61,395 nucleotides of DNA from Actinomycetales bacterium (GTDB taxonomy: Bacteria; Actinomycetota; Actinomycetes; S36-B12; UBA5976). Each line of letters opens with the position of its first letter. Positions within the stretch are counted from its first letter, which is position 1. The stretch covers positions 1 through 61,395 of the forward strand of contig JAGWWW010000006.1 in the NCBI GenBank assembly GCA_018970205.1, written 5' to 3'. The notes beneath the pieces are model-generated. The model was not told where the DNA came from. It searched no databases and saw nothing but the letters and a program-made list of their open reading frames with translations. A program made the translations under genes and the position numbers. Below, in pieces: positions 9,502 to 18,809 of this stretch.

Positions 9502-10650
9502 CTAGCCGCGCTGTGCGTGCTCACGGGCCGGCCGCAGCCTCGCGTGGACTTTCATGGCACGGCGGGTGAGGATCACCAGCGGCATCGCCAAGAGCAGCAC
9601 CGTGGCCGCGCTGCGAGGGACGTCGTGTTGAGCCGGCTGGGGCCGTGCTGGGCGGGCAACTGAGGCGTTCGGGGTTGAGGTCGGCACGGCCGGCGGCTGG
9701 TACACGGGCCGCACCGGCGGCAGCGTCGCGACCGCGCCCAACGCTGAGCCTTGCTTGAATCCCCACGTGAGCAGATCCGACGCGAGTTTCTGATACGAGC
9801 CGACGAATCCCAGGATCACCACGATCAGGGTGCGGTTGCCGCGCTTGACCGCGACCCAGTAGGTGCGCAGGGCGGCCCGGGTGAAGCCGGTCTTGCCGCC
9901 GATGGTGCCCGCCACCCCGTGCTTGATGAACGGGTTCTCGTTCTGCAGTTGGTATGTCTTGCGCACCGCCCCGGCCTTGGGCATCCGGCCGGGAAACTGC
10001 ACGGTCTTGGTCTGGGCAAGGCGGCGGAACTCTGGGTTGGCGATGGCGGCCCGCGCGATGATCGCCATGTCCGCCGCGGTCGTGCGCTGCCCGGGCACCG
10101 GCAGCCCGGTGGGGTTGACCGCCACCGTCCCAGTCGCTCCGAGGCGGCGGGCCGTCGCGTTCATCAACGCGATGGCCTTGCGGCCGTCGGGGTTGTAGAC
10201 GTGAGTCAGCGCCGTTGCCGCGTCGTTGCCGCTAGGCAGGAGCATGCCGAGGAAGAGTTGCTCCACGGTGTATGTCCCGCCGACGACCAGCCCGGCGCCG
10301 CTGCCGTGGATGCCCGCGTCGTTGCTGCGGGCTGTGTAGACCTGCGTCATGTCCAGCCGCGGCAGCAGGGTCACGGCCGTGAGGGTCTTCAGCGTCGAGG
10401 CCGGCAGTTGTTGGGTGCGCGCCCGCTGCGCCGCGAGCACGTTGCCGTTATCGGCGTCGACGAGGATCCAGGCGCGGGCGCTCGGCGCCGGCGGGGCGGA
10501 GGCGCGTGCGGCCGCCGTCAGCGGCCGCCACAGGACCCCCGCCGCAGTGAGCGGGTCAGGCTCGGCGTGGGCTCCGGCGCCGATGACCAGGTTGGCCGCA
10601 GCCAGTGCAGCGGCCGCGGCTGTGGCGCGCGCGCGGGACCGGCGGGACAT
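9502..10650 (-). CDS. D-alanyl-D-alanine carboxypeptidase (peptidase S11)
   Basis: Trims the terminal D-Ala from peptidoglycan pentapeptides outside the membrane. 382 residues: an N-terminal hydrophobic signal (residues ~8-28, ending GAGAHA), the S11 domain with S85-T-L-K88 carrying the active serine, S140-G-N, and K253-T-G, then a Pro-rich linker and one hydrophobic segment near residues 355-372, i.e. a C-terminal anchor followed by a basic tail. The ATG at 10650 (complement) has TACGCT 7 bases upstream, supporting a leaderless start; upstream in-frame starts would run into the divergent mutase gene. Equivalent in position to mycobacterial dacB1. Confidence 0.93.
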   Translation of the reverse strand: MSRRSRARATAAAAALAAANLVIGAGAHAEPDPLTAAGVLWRPLTAAARASAPPAPSARAWILVDADNGNVLAAQRARTQQLPASTLKTLTAVTLLPRLDMTQVYTARSNDAGIHGSGAGLVVGGTYTVEQLFLGMLLPSGNDAATALTHVYNPDGRKAIALMNATARRLGATGTVAVNPTGLPVPGQRTTAADMAIIARAAIANPEFRRLAQTKTVQFPGRMPKAGAVRKTYQLQNENPFIKHGVAGTIGGKTGFTRAALRTYWVAVKRGNRTLIVVILGFVGSYQKLASDLLTWGFKQGSALGAVATLPPVRPVYQPPAVPTSTPNASVARPARPQPAQHDVPRSAATVLLLAMPLVILTRRAMKVHARLRPAREHAQRG

Positions 10651-10657
10651 GCGGGGG

Positions 10658-10663
10658 AGCGTA
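10658..10663 (-). promoter_or_regulatory. Candidate -10 element (TACGCT) for the carboxypeptidase gene
   Basis: On the complement strand TACGCT ends 7 bases before the ATG at 10650. It faces the -10 box of the divergent mutase gene; the whole intergenic space is 49 bases, so the two promoters interlock. Confidence 0.5.
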
Positions 10664-10686
10664 GCCACCCCGCGGCAGGCGGGGAC

Positions 10687-10692
10687 TACCGT
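10687..10692 (+). promoter_or_regulatory. Candidate -10 element (TACCGT) for the acyl-CoA mutase gene
   Basis: TACCGT ends 7 bases before the ATG at 10700, pointing to a leaderless transcript. No cobalamin riboswitch-like leader can fit in the 49-base gap. Confidence 0.5.
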
Positions 10693-10699
10693 GAGCGGC

Positions 10700-12286
10700 A
10701 TGGCCGTGAGCGAGTCGGGAATCCCCTGGCAGCAGGTGTATCGGCCGGACGACCTGCTCGACAGGGATGCCGCCGCCGCACTCGGCGAGCCCGGTGCGTT
10801 CCCCTTCACGCGGGGCATCTACCCCAGCATGTACACCGGCCAACTCTGGACGATGCGGCAGTACGCCGGCTTCGGCAGCGCCCGCGAGTCCAACGCCCGC
10901 TACCACGAGCTCATCGCCGCCGGGACCACCGGCTTGTCGGTGGCGTTCGACCTGCCGACGCAGATGGGTCTGGATTCCGACCATACGCTCGCGGCCGGAG
11001 AGGTCGGCAAGGTCGGCGTGGCCATCGACAGCGTGGACGACATGCGCACCTTGTTCGAGGGCATCGACCTCGGCGCCGTCTCCACGTCGATGACCATCAA
11101 CGCTCCCGCGGCGACGCTGCTGTTGATGTACGAACTCGTCGCGGCCGAGCACGGTGTGCCGGCGGCGGCGTTGACCGGCACCATCCAGAACGACGTGCTC
11201 AAGGAATACATCGCCCGCGGCACCTACATCTTCCCGCCGGCTCAGAGCCTTCGGCTGACCACCGACATCTTCCGCTACTGCGCCGCCAACCTGCCGCGGT
11301 GGAACACCATCTCCATCTCCGGCTACCACATGGCAGAGGCCGGGGCCACGCCTGTGCAGGAGGTGGCGTTCACCCTCGCCAACGCCGTGGAATACGTGCG
11401 CGCCGCGGTCGCCGCCGGTCTCGACGTGGACGACTTCGCCCCGCGGCTGGCGTTCTTCTTCGTCTCGAGGACGACGGTGCTGGAGGAAGTGGCGAAGTTC
11501 CGCGCCGCCCGGCGCATGTGGGCGCACATCATGCGCGATCAGTTCGGTGCGAAGAATCCCAAGTCGATGCAGCTGCGGTTCCACACCCAGACCGCCGGCG
11601 TGCAACTGACAGCGCAGCAGCCGGAGGTCAACCTCGTCCGGGTTGCGCTGCAGGCGCTGGCAGCGGTGCTCGGCGGGACCCAGTCGCTGCACACGAACTC
11701 CTTCGACGAGGCCATCGCGCTGCCGACGCAGAAGGCTGCGCGGCTCGCGCTGCGCACCCAGCAAGTGATCGGCTACGAGACCGACGCGGCGCGCACGGTC
11801 GACGCGCTCGCGGGGTCGTACGCCGTGGAGTCGATGACCGACGCGATCGAGGAGCAGGCGCGGGAGTTGATGGCGCGCATCGAGGAGATGGGCGGCGCGG
11901 TGGCGGCCATCGACGAGGGTTTCCAGAAGTCCGAGATCGAGAAGTCTGCGTACGACGTGGCGCTGCAGATCGACGGCGGGCAGCGCACAGTGGTCGGGGT
12001 GAACGCGTTCACAGTGGCTGCCGAGGAGCCGTACGAGCCGCTGCGTGTGGACCCGCGCATCGAGGCGCAGCAGTGCGAGGCGCTGGAGCGGTTGCGCGCG
12101 ACCCGGGAGGAGGCCGTGGTGCGCGGCGCCTTGGACGGGCTGCGTGCCGCCGCTGCCGGCAACGGGGCGGAGAACAATTGCCTGCCGCATATCCGCGTCG
12201 CGCTCGCCGCGCGCGCAACCGGTGGCGAGGTGGCGGACGCGCTGCGCGATGTGTGGGGGACCTACCGACCAGGCCGCGGGCTGTGA
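10700..12286 (+). CDS. Acyl-CoA mutase catalytic (large) subunit, methylmalonyl-CoA mutase family
   Basis: 528 residues forming only the TIM-barrel catalytic part of a B12-dependent mutase: [53 protein letters not shown], the GYHMAEAGA loop with the catalytic His, and [14 protein letters not shown]. The Tyr after the RGI stretch matches methylmalonyl-CoA mutase more than isobutyryl-type enzymes, but the exact acyl-CoA is inferred. There is no cobalamin-binding DxHxxG domain: the protein ends at YRPGRGL, and the small B12 subunit is not in this window. It could work with the acyl-CoA carboxylase at 20.4-25.5 kb in propionyl-CoA use. The add start overlaps its stop. Confidence 0.88.
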   Translation: MAVSESGIPWQQVYRPDDLLDRDAAAALGEPGAFPFTRGIYPSMYTGQLWTMRQYAGFGSARESNARYHELIAAGTTGLSVAFDLPTQMGLDSDHTLAAGEVGKVGVAIDSVDDMRTLFEGIDLGAVSTSMTINAPAATLLLMYELVAAEHGVPAAALTGTIQNDVLKEYIARGTYIFPPAQSLRLTTDIFRYCAANLPRWNTISISGYHMAEAGATPVQEVAFTLANAVEYVRAAVAAGLDVDDFAPRLAFFFVSRTTVLEEVAKFRAARRMWAHIMRDQFGAKNPKSMQLRFHTQTAGVQLTAQQPEVNLVRVALQALAAVLGGTQSLHTNSFDEAIALPTQKAARLALRTQQVIGYETDAARTVDALAGSYAVESMTDAIEEQARELMARIEEMGGAVAAIDEGFQKSEIEKSAYDVALQIDGGQRTVVGVNAFTVAAEEPYEPLRVDPRIEAQQCEALERLRATREEAVVRGALDGLRAAAAGNGAENNCLPHIRVALAARATGGEVADALRDVWGTYRPGRGL

Positions 12287-13548
12287 GTGCGCCGGCCGGG
12301 CGCGTCGTCGGCGCGGGCGCTGCGGTTGCTTCCGCGCAGCCGGGTGCGGCGGCTCTGCCATGGTCGCCTTTGGTAGATCTGCACGACCACCTCGACGGCG
12401 GGCTGCGGCCGGCGACTGTCATCGACCTCGCGCGCGAGTGCGGCTACACCGGGCTGCCCACCACTGACGCCGACGACCTCGGCCGCTGGTTCGTCCAGGC
12501 AGCCGACTCCGGGTCGCTGGAGCAGTTCCTTCAGACTTTCGCCCACACCGTCGCCGTCCTGCAGACCCCGGCGGCGTTGGAGCGGGTCGCTGCGGAGGCA
12601 GTGGTCGACCTCGCGCGGGACGGGGTGGGCTGGGCGGAGATCCGGATGGCGCCGGAGTTGTGTGAGAACCAGCGGCAGTCCATGGATGAGGCCGTGGCGG
12701 CGATGCTCGCAGGCTTGCGCCAGGGCGAGCGCGCGGCGCGCGCCGAGGGTCATGACATCGCGGCAGGGTTGATTCTCTGCGCGATGCGCCAGACCGACCG
12801 TGCCGAGGATGTCGCTCGGGTGCTGCAGCGGCACCTCGACGACGGCGTGGTGGGTTTTGACATCGCCGGGCCGGAGGCGGGTTTCCCAGCGCTGCGGCTG
12901 GCATCGGCATTCGCCCTCGTACGCGAGGCCGGCGCCAACATCACGGTGCACGCCGGTGAGGCCGATGGGGTGGAGAGCATCCGGCAGGCGTTGGCTGTCG
13001 GCGCCCAGCGTCTGGGTCACGGGGTGCGCATCGCACAAGACATCAACGTCGGCGCCGACGGCTGTGCAGATCTCGGCGAGGTGGCCCGCGAGGTGCGGGA
13101 CCGCGGCATCGCGCTGGAGGTCTGCCCCACCTCGAATGTGCAGACCGGTGCCGTTGACTCCCTTGCGGGCCACCCGCTGGCCTGGCTGGACGAGTTGGGC
13201 TTCCTCATCACCATCAACCCGGACAACCGGTTGATGTGCGGCGTCGGCGTGCGCCACGAGATGCACGTTGCGGGGCGGTTACGGCAGATCCGGGAAGCAG
13301 CGCACCGGCGTTCCGGCGGCTCGCGCGGTGGTGACAGGGGCGGTGCTGGTGTGGCCGAGTCGGCCGGCGCAGCCATGGATGCACGGCCGGAAGTGGACAA
13401 CCGCGATGTTGCGGACAACGACGCCTTCGACGTCGACCCCGCGACTGCACTGCGGTGGACTAACAACGCCATCGACGCGGCATTCGCGCCGCTGGATGTC
13501 AAGGACCGGTTGCGCGCGCGCATCGCCGGTCCGGTGAGGAGTGTGTGA
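12283..13548 (+). CDS. add: Adenosine deaminase
   Basis: Deaminates adenosine to inosine (purine salvage); zinc enzyme. 421 residues. Metal ligands and catalytic residues are visible: H33-D-H35 in [15 protein letters not shown] near 223, RLGHGVR near 244, and TINPDNRLM near 311, the actinobacterial variant of the usual NTDDP. The GTG start overlaps the mutase stop (GTGA), as the GTG of the next gene overlaps this stop, making a coupled run of three. Odd: about 55 Gly/Ala/Asp-rich residues (about 331-386) separate the catalytic core from the C-terminal helix [13 protein letters not shown], which is normally continuous with it. Confidence 0.92.
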   Translation: MSAPAGRVVGAGAAVASAQPGAAALPWSPLVDLHDHLDGGLRPATVIDLARECGYTGLPTTDADDLGRWFVQAADSGSLEQFLQTFAHTVAVLQTPAALERVAAEAVVDLARDGVGWAEIRMAPELCENQRQSMDEAVAAMLAGLRQGERAARAEGHDIAAGLILCAMRQTDRAEDVARVLQRHLDDGVVGFDIAGPEAGFPALRLASAFALVREAGANITVHAGEADGVESIRQALAVGAQRLGHGVRIAQDINVGADGCADLGEVAREVRDRGIALEVCPTSNVQTGAVDSLAGHPLAWLDELGFLITINPDNRLMCGVGVRHEMHVAGRLRQIREAAHRRSGGSRGGDRGGAGVAESAGAAMDARPEVDNRDVADNDAFDVDPATALRWTNNAIDAAFAPLDVKDRLRARIAGPVRSV

Positions 13549-14903
13549 CCTTGCCCCACCGAATGCACATCTTCGACCCAGACGCGGCAGACGTGGTGTT
13601 GGGCTATGTGCGCGAGCGACTGGAAATGGCAGAGGCGCCGCTGGACTTCCCCGGCGCGGACGCCGCGCTGCAGGGCGCGCTGGCCGGCCTCATCAGCGAC
13701 TCCGGCAGCAGCGTCGCGGAGGTCATGCGCAGGTATGACGAGGTCTTGTCTCGCGCTGTGATCTCCGCGGACTCCCCGCGCTACCTCTCGTTCATCCCAG
13801 CCGCGCCGAGCAAGGCCGCGCTGCTGTTCGACACCGTGGTCTCGTGTGCGTCGCTGCAGGGCATCTCATGGCTGGAGGCAGCTGGCGCCATCGCGGCGGA
13901 GAACCAGGTGCTGCGTTGGATCGCCGACCTCGCAGGGCTGCCGGCGAGCGCAGGCGGGGTGTTCGTGCAAGGCGGCACCGCCGGCAACCTCTCAGCACTG
14001 GCGGTCGCGCGCGACGAGGGCCGCCGGCGGCTCGGCGACCCGAAGGCTGCGGTGAGAATCGCGGTGAGCGGGCAGACGCACTCATCGGTGCACAACGCCC
14101 TGCACATCCTGGATGTCGAGCCGTTCCCGGTGGAGGTGACCGACCACCGGCTCACCGGCGAGGCGCTGCGGCGCGCGCTCGCGGCTGATGCCAACCCGCA
14201 GACGGTGGTCGCTGTCGCGGCGACCTCCGGCACGACCAACGCCGGCATTATCGACGACCTCGCCGGGTTGGCGCAGGTGTGCGACGAACGCGGCATGTGG
14301 CTGCATGTCGACGGCGCTTACGGCGGCGCGGGGCTGCTGGTGGATTCCCAACGCGGCCGGTACGCCGGCATCGAGCACGCGGACTCATTCATCGTCGACC
14401 CGCACAAGTGGCTCTTCGCGCCTTTCGACTCCTGCGCCCTCATCTACCGCGACCCAGCTGCGGCGCGGCGGGTGCACGCGCAGGAGGCGTCGTATCTCGA
14501 CGTCATCCACACCGAGGACGAGTGGAATCCCAGCGATTACGCCCACCACCTCACCCGCCGCGCCCGCGGCCTTCCGTTGTGGTTCTCGCTGTGCGTGAAC
14601 GGCGTTGGTGCCTACCGCCAGGCGGTGACGGCCGGGGTTGAGATGGCGCAGGTGGCAGCGGCCGCGATTGAAGCCAGCGAGCACCTGGAGTTGGTGCGCG
14701 AGCCGAGCCTGTCCATCGTTCTGTGGCGCCGCAAGGGCTGGACGCTGGCGGATTATCAAGACTTGCAAGACCGGCTGCTGAAGTCGCAGACCGCGTTCGT
14801 GACACCCACGAGCTGGGAGGGCGAAGCGGTCGGCCGGTTCGCGTTCATCCACCCCAACACCACCATCGAGATGGTCCAGGAGGTCATCGAGGCATGCCGT
14901 TGA
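13545..14903 (+). CDS. PLP-dependent group II amino-acid decarboxylase family protein
   Basis: 452 residues of the aromatic-L-amino-acid/glutamate decarboxylase fold. The cofactor lysine is K288 in DPHKWLF; HVDGAYGG provides the Asp that pairs with the PLP nitrogen; FVQGGTAGNLSALAVAR and AATSGTTNAGIIDD are phosphate-site and substrate-loop segments. The family includes tryptophan, tyrosine, DOPA and aspartate decarboxylases as well as aldehyde synthases; the substrate cannot be told here. GTG start coupled to add (GTGA); an ATG six codons in is an alternative. A GNAT gene overlaps its end by 10 bases, so the amine product might be acetylated, which is a guess from context. Confidence 0.87.
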   Translation: MTLPHRMHIFDPDAADVVLGYVRERLEMAEAPLDFPGADAALQGALAGLISDSGSSVAEVMRRYDEVLSRAVISADSPRYLSFIPAAPSKAALLFDTVVSCASLQGISWLEAAGAIAAENQVLRWIADLAGLPASAGGVFVQGGTAGNLSALAVARDEGRRRLGDPKAAVRIAVSGQTHSSVHNALHILDVEPFPVEVTDHRLTGEALRRALAADANPQTVVAVAATSGTTNAGIIDDLAGLAQVCDERGMWLHVDGAYGGAGLLVDSQRGRYAGIEHADSFIVDPHKWLFAPFDSCALIYRDPAAARRVHAQEASYLDVIHTEDEWNPSDYAHHLTRRARGLPLWFSLCVNGVGAYRQAVTAGVEMAQVAAAAIEASEHLELVREPSLSIVLWRRKGWTLADYQDLQDRLLKSQTAFVTPTSWEGEAVGRFAFIHPNTTIEMVQEVIEACR

Positions 14904-15394
14904 CACAGGTGCACATCCCGGGGGTCGGCGCGGTGAGCATCCGCGAGGTGCAGGAGAAGGTGGAGATCGCCGACACCCGCTCGGAGTGGGACGACTGGGG
15001 CGAGTACGACCCGGCGGCGAAGTCCATGCAACTGCGACGCTGGGTCGTCGAACTGCTCGACGACGCCGGCGAGACGACCATCGTGGGCGACTTGAGCGCG
15101 CACGGTGTGTGGTACGGGCCGTCACCGGGCTCGCGCTGCGAGAACATCGGCATCTCGCTCGCGGCGCCCTGGCGTGGCAAGGGAATCGGCGCGGTGGCGC
15201 AGCGGCTCTTGGCTGACGAACTACACGCCCAGGGAGTGGTGCGCGTGGAGGCGTCGACTGATGTGGCGAACATCGCCGAGCAGCGGGCGCTGGCCAAGGC
15301 TGGCTTCGTGTTCGAGGGTGTCATCCGAGGGGCGCAGATGCGCGCCGATGGCCGTCACGACATCCAGGGTTGGTCGCACTTACCCGGAGATTGA
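14894..15394 (+). CDS. GNAT family N-acetyltransferase
   Basis: 166 residues. The acetyl-CoA binding core is GISLAAPWRGKGIGAVAQRLL (R/Q-x-x-G-x-G/A region), followed by VRVEASTDVANIAEQRALAKAGFVFEG, the typical GNAT C-terminal half, and a closing GRHDIQGWSHL. Most similar in type to the RimJ/RimL-like subgroup. The ATG at 14894 overlaps the decarboxylase gene by 10 bases, so co-expression is likely. Substrate unknown: a protein N-terminus or a small amine is equally possible. Confidence 0.85.
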   Translation: MPLTQVHIPGVGAVSIREVQEKVEIADTRSEWDDWGEYDPAAKSMQLRRWVVELLDDAGETTIVGDLSAHGVWYGPSPGSRCENIGISLAAPWRGKGIGAVAQRLLADELHAQGVVRVEASTDVANIAEQRALAKAGFVFEGVIRGAQMRADGRHDIQGWSHLPGD

Positions 15395-15560
15395 GCGACC
15401 CACAGGGTTCGGCAGTTCGCATCAACGCACGGTGTCGAGATGTGCACGCAGGGTGGGCGCCGTTGTGGTCTTCGGTCTGTGGCCGCTGACGCGACACCTG
15501 CCGGCCGCGGGACAACGCCGCACGTTCATGAGAGTTGGGTGTGGGCAGCGGTAACTGTCT

Positions 15561-15581
15561 CGCACGCTTCAATCGCGTGCG
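15561..15581. terminator. Candidate bidirectional terminator hairpin
   Basis: CGCACGC (15561-15567) and GCGTGCG (15575-15581) form a perfect 7-bp stem with a 7-base loop, in the 218-base space between the convergent GNAT and phosphohexomutase genes. No T-tract follows on either strand, as is common in high-GC actinobacteria. Nothing else was found in this gap. Confidence 0.45.
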
Positions 15582-15612
15582 GGTCAGAGGGTCGTGAGGA
15601 ATTGACCGCGGC

Positions 15613-17427
15613 TCATGCCCCGGCGGCGGTGATGAGGTTGGCGCACCCACTCGCGATGGCGACGGCCTGGTCAGCGGTCTCGGCTTCGACGTAGCACTTC
15701 ACTTTCGGTTCGGTGCCGCTCGGCCGGATGATGACCCGCGCCGGGGTCTGGCCACTCGCTGTCAGCCGCCACCGCACGCCGGTGGTCGGCGGCAGCCCAT
15801 CCACGCCGATCGCGAGGTCGTCCACCCCGATCACGGCCGTGCCCGCGAGGGACTGCGGCGGCTCGTGCAGAAGCCGGCGCAGGATCGCCGATGCCGCAGC
15901 AGCGTCGGGGATGGTGACTGACTCGTTGTGGGTCACGCCGCCGCCGAGTTCCGCGCGCAGCTGCTCGATGACGGCCGTTGCGCTCGTCCCTTGGGTTTTC
16001 AGCTGCGCGAGGCACTCCATCACCGCCAGCGACGCGGTGATGCCGTCCTTATCGCGCACTGCCTCGGGGTCGACGCAGTACCCCAGCGCCTCCTCGTAGC
16101 CGTAGGCGAAATCCGGGATGCGCGCCAGCCACTTGAAGCCGGTGAGGGTGCGCTGGTGAGCGATCCCCTCGCGCTCACACAACCGCTGCAGCAGCGACCC
16201 GGAGACGATGCTGGAGGCGAACACCGCATGCGCCGGCAGCGGTCGGGCGCCCGTGCGCGACTGCTCGAGTCGCCACCAGCCGAGCAGCAGGCCCACGTCG
16301 TCGCCGGAGAGCCGCTGCCACTGCTGCGTGCGTGACGCGGGCGCGGCGTCTGAGGTCGGGGACTGCGTGCCCGAAGGTCCGGCCGCGTCGTCATTTGCTC
16401 GCTCGACCGGGCTCGTGCCCGCTGCGTCGCTGTTCTGCGTCGGCATGATCGGCAGCGCGACGGCACACCGGTCGGCATCGGGGTCGTGGGCGATGACGAC
16501 ATCGGCGTCGGTTGCGCGGGCTGTCGCGAAGGCGAGGTCGAGTGCGCCGGGTTCCTCCGGGTTGGGGAAGGCGACGGTGGGGAAGTCCGGGTCGGGCAGT
16601 GCCTGCTCCGCGACCTCGTGGATGTCTGTGAACCCGGTTCGCATCGCGATGACCCGGAAAGCCTCGCCGCCGACGCCGTGCATCGCGGTGTGGACCACGC
16701 GCAACGTGCGAGGTCCGTCCGGGCTGACCACCTCGACTGCGCGCTCGACGTACGCCTGCATCACCGAGTCGTCCAGGGTGAGCCACTCCTCGCCGAGTGG
16801 GATCTCGCGCACCGGCCCGGCCTCGGTCATCAGCGCGGCGATGCGCGCGTCCACCGGCGGCACGATCTGCGAGCCGCGGTAGTCCAAGCCGCTGCCGGCA
16901 CCGAGGTAGACCTTGTAGCCGTTGTCTTTGGCGGGGTTATGGCTGGCGGTGACCATCACCCCGGCGGCGGCCTCGAGGTGTTGCACGGCGAACGCGAGCA
17001 CCGGCGTCGGGCAGTGGTGCGGCATCACGGCGACCGGCAGTCCGAAGCCGGTGAGCACCGCGCAGGTGTCGTGCGCGAACTGCGCGGAGTTGTGCCGGGC
17101 GTCGTAACCGACGACGACCAGCCCGGGCTCATCTCCCTCGGCGACCTCGTGCAGGAACCCGGCAAGGGCTGCGGCCGCGCGCATCACCACTGCGGAGTTC
17201 ATACGGTTCGGGCCGGGCCCGAGCGCAGCACGCAAGCCGGCGGTGCCGAAGCCGAGCGCGCCGGCGAAGCAGTCGGCTAACTCCGCTCGTGCGAGTGCGT
17301 CGTCAGCCTTGGCACGAGTGATGAGATCGTCGAGTTGTGCGCGGGTGCGCGGGTCGGGGTCGTCGTCGCGCCAGACGCGCGCTGCAACGGGCAGTTCTGC
17401 CTTATCGGAGGCGGCATCTGCATTCAT
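15613..17427 (-). CDS. Phosphohexomutase (phosphoglucomutase/phosphomannomutase, PmmB type)
   Basis: Moves phosphate between C1 and C6 of glucose or mannose. 604 residues. Hallmarks: FGTAGLRAALGPGPNRMN, the phosphoserine loop with S162 in TASHNPAKDNGYK, the metal loop HDPDADRCAV, the sugar loop DYGYEEALGYC-like GYEEALGYCVDP, and RPSGTEPKVKCY at the phosphate-binding end. The catalytic set is complete. An unusual Ser/Thr/Ala-rich segment of about 42 residues (327-369, from IMPTQNSDAAG to SRTQQWQ) follows the metal loop and lengthens the protein. It lies 48 bases after the purine nucleoside phosphorylase gene; together they can channel ribose/hexose phosphates. Same pair as mycobacterial deoD-pmmB. 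Confidence 0.92.
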   Translation of the reverse strand: MNADAASDKAELPVAARVWRDDDPDPRTRAQLDDLITRAKADDALARAELADCFAGALGFGTAGLRAALGPGPNRMNSAVVMRAAAALAGFLHEVAEGDEPGLVVVGYDARHNSAQFAHDTCAVLTGFGLPVAVMPHHCPTPVLAFAVQHLEAAAGVMVTASHNPAKDNGYKVYLGAGSGLDYRGSQIVPPVDARIAALMTEAGPVREIPLGEEWLTLDDSVMQAYVERAVEVVSPDGPRTLRVVHTAMHGVGGEAFRVIAMRTGFTDIHEVAEQALPDPDFPTVAFPNPEEPGALDLAFATARATDADVVIAHDPDADRCAVALPIMPTQNSDAAGTSPVERANDDAAGPSGTQSPTSDAAPASRTQQWQRLSGDDVGLLLGWWRLEQSRTGARPLPAHAVFASSIVSGSLLQRLCEREGIAHQRTLTGFKWLARIPDFAYGYEEALGYCVDPEAVRDKDGITASLAVMECLAQLKTQGTSATAVIEQLRAELGGGVTHNESVTIPDAAAASAILRRLLHEPPQSLAGTAVIGVDDLAIGVDGLPPTTGVRWRLTASGQTPARVIIRPSGTEPKVKCYVEAETADQAVAIASGCANLITAAGA

Positions 17428-17475
17428 GTGTCCCCGTTCGTATCGCTGTGGTGGAGCGAGCTTGAGCCTGTGTGG

Positions 17476-18342
17476 TCACGCTTGCTTGGTCACGCGCGCC
17501 ACGATGCCGGCGAGCAGGCTGCCGAGTCGGTCGGCTGCGGCCTCGCCCGCAGCGAGCACCTCTGCGTGGCTCACCGGCTCGCCGGTCACACCCGCCGCCA
17601 TGTTGGTCACCAACGACAGGCAGAGGACCTCTAGCCCAGCAGCCTTCGCGGCGACCGCCTCCACGGCAGTGGACATGCCGACGAGGTCGGCGCCGAGAGT
17701 TCGTGCCAGCCGGATCTCCGCGGGCGTCTCGTATTGCGGGCCGTGGAACTGCGCGTAGACGCCCTCGTCCAAGGTCGGGTCGACGGTCTTCGCGAGTGCG
17801 CGCAGCCGGGAGCTGTAGAGGTCGGTTAGGTCGACGAACTCCGGGCCGACCAGCGCGGTCTGCGCGGTGAGGTTGATGTGGTCCGCGACCAGCACGACCT
17901 GCCCGGGTGCGAATGCCGTTTTGATCGCTCCGCAACCGTTGGTGAGCACCACGGTGTGGCAACCGTGTGCAGCAGCGGTGCGCACGATGTGCGCCACCGC
18001 ATGGGGGCCATGGCCCTCGTAGAGGTGGGTGCGACCGAGGAACACCAGCGCCGCGCGCTGCTCGTCGATGGCGACGCTTGCAACGCGCGAGCCGTGGCCC
18101 TGCACGCCCGGGGCGCGCATGCCCGGGATGTCCGCTGCGTTCACTTCCGCAAGCACCGGACCGATGGCCTCCGCCGCGCGCGACCAGCCGGAGCCGATGA
18201 TTACCGCGACCTCGTGTGCGCGGCCCAGCGAGGTGGCAAGCGCTGCTGCCGCGGTTTCAGCCAACTGCGACGCCAGCCGGCGCTGATCCGAGGCTGCGTG
18301 AGGTGTGGCGGTCATCGGCTGCGCGTCGCCTGCGGCGCTCAT
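17476..18342 (-). CDS. Purine nucleoside phosphorylase (trimeric, PunA type)
   Basis: Phosphorolysis of inosine/guanosine to base and ribose-1-phosphate. 288 residues. VIIGSGWS is the phosphate-binding start, GRTHLYEGH carries the His, TNGCGAIKTAF, the PQYETPAEIR motif and the VGMSTAVEAVAAK segment with the base-binding Met define the trimeric PNP family. The ATG at 18342 overlaps the stop of the upstream GGCT gene; another ATG nine codons in (18315) is possible. With add at 12.3 kb it gives the two steps from adenosine to hypoxanthine. Confidence 0.93.
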   Translation of the reverse strand: MSAAGDAQPMTATPHAASDQRRLASQLAETAAAALATSLGRAHEVAVIIGSGWSRAAEAIGPVLAEVNAADIPGMRAPGVQGHGSRVASVAIDEQRAALVFLGRTHLYEGHGPHAVAHIVRTAAAHGCHTVVLTNGCGAIKTAFAPGQVVLVADHINLTAQTALVGPEFVDLTDLYSSRLRALAKTVDPTLDEGVYAQFHGPQYETPAEIRLARTLGADLVGMSTAVEAVAAKAAGLEVLCLSLVTNMAAGVTGEPVSHAEVLAAGEAAADRLGSLLAGIVARVTKQA

Positions 18343-18797
18343 GTCGCGCCGAGGCGCCGGCTCGGCCGCGCCCGCAACTGCTCGACGTACCAGCCGGGCG
18401 CACCGGCGTAGTCGGCCGCGTCGGCGATCATGGCGAGGTAGCGCTCGCTCGGCAGGCCGCCCTCGTAATCCTCCATGACGTACGCGAAGGCGGTGACGAT
18501 CTCGCCGTCGGCGAGTTCCACGCGCACATGGATGCGCCGGTACAGCGAGAGGTCCGCGCCCTCCCAGGTGTCCAGCGCCCGAGAGTCGAGGTCGGTCAGG
18601 TCGTAGACCATGACGTAGACGTCGTGTGCCGGGTCTTCGACCAAGGTTGCGAGTGCGCCCTCAACGCTGCGGTCCTCGCCGGCGAAGGTCAGGCGCCAGC
18701 CGCGCAGCCAGCCCGCGCCACGCGCGGGGGAGTACGGGGCGCGCTCGGCCATGAAGCGCGGGTCGAGGTTCGACCCGTAGGCGGCGTACCACGTCAT
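18339..18797 (-). CDS. Gamma-glutamylcyclotransferase-fold (GGCT-like) protein
   Basis: 152 residues beginning with WYAAYGSNLDPRFM, the YGSNL phosphate/glutamyl-binding loop of the GGCT/AIG2 fold. DTWEGADLSLYRRIHVRV and FAYVMEDYEG follow the family pattern, with a Glu in the expected region (DTWEGAD). Members act on gamma-glutamyl amines or peptides or are uncharacterised; the substrate is not evident. First gene of a minus-strand run GGCT-PNP-phosphohexomutase, overlapping the PNP start by 4 bases. The TAGGCT box ends 6 bases before its ATG. Confidence 0.83.
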   Translation of the reverse strand: MTWYAAYGSNLDPRFMAERAPYSPARGAGWLRGWRLTFAGEDRSVEGALATLVEDPAHDVYVMVYDLTDLDSRALDTWEGADLSLYRRIHVRVELADGEIVTAFAYVMEDYEGGLPSERYLAMIADAADYAGAPGWYVEQLRARPSRRLGAT

Positions 18798-18803
18798 GTG
18801 GCA

Positions 18804-18809
18804 AGCCTA
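18804..18809 (-). promoter_or_regulatory. Candidate -10 element (TAGGCT) for the GGCT-PNP-phosphohexomutase run
   Basis: On the complement strand TAGGCT ends 6 bases before the ATG at 18797. It lies in a 77-base divergent space shared with lpdA. Confidence 0.48.

Noticed and set aside
9751-12282. Very long plus-strand reading frame running from 9751 through the mutase region into adenosine deaminase
   Set aside because: Upstream of 12283 it is only a shadow of the carboxypeptidase (minus) and mutase (plus, other frame) genes; its composition is Arg/Gly-rich noise and only the part after GTG 12283 has family motifs.
10556-12361. 601-residue minus-strand open frame opposite the mutase gene
   Set aside because: His/Arg/Gly-rich shadow translation without any domain; the plus strand is a complete enzyme.
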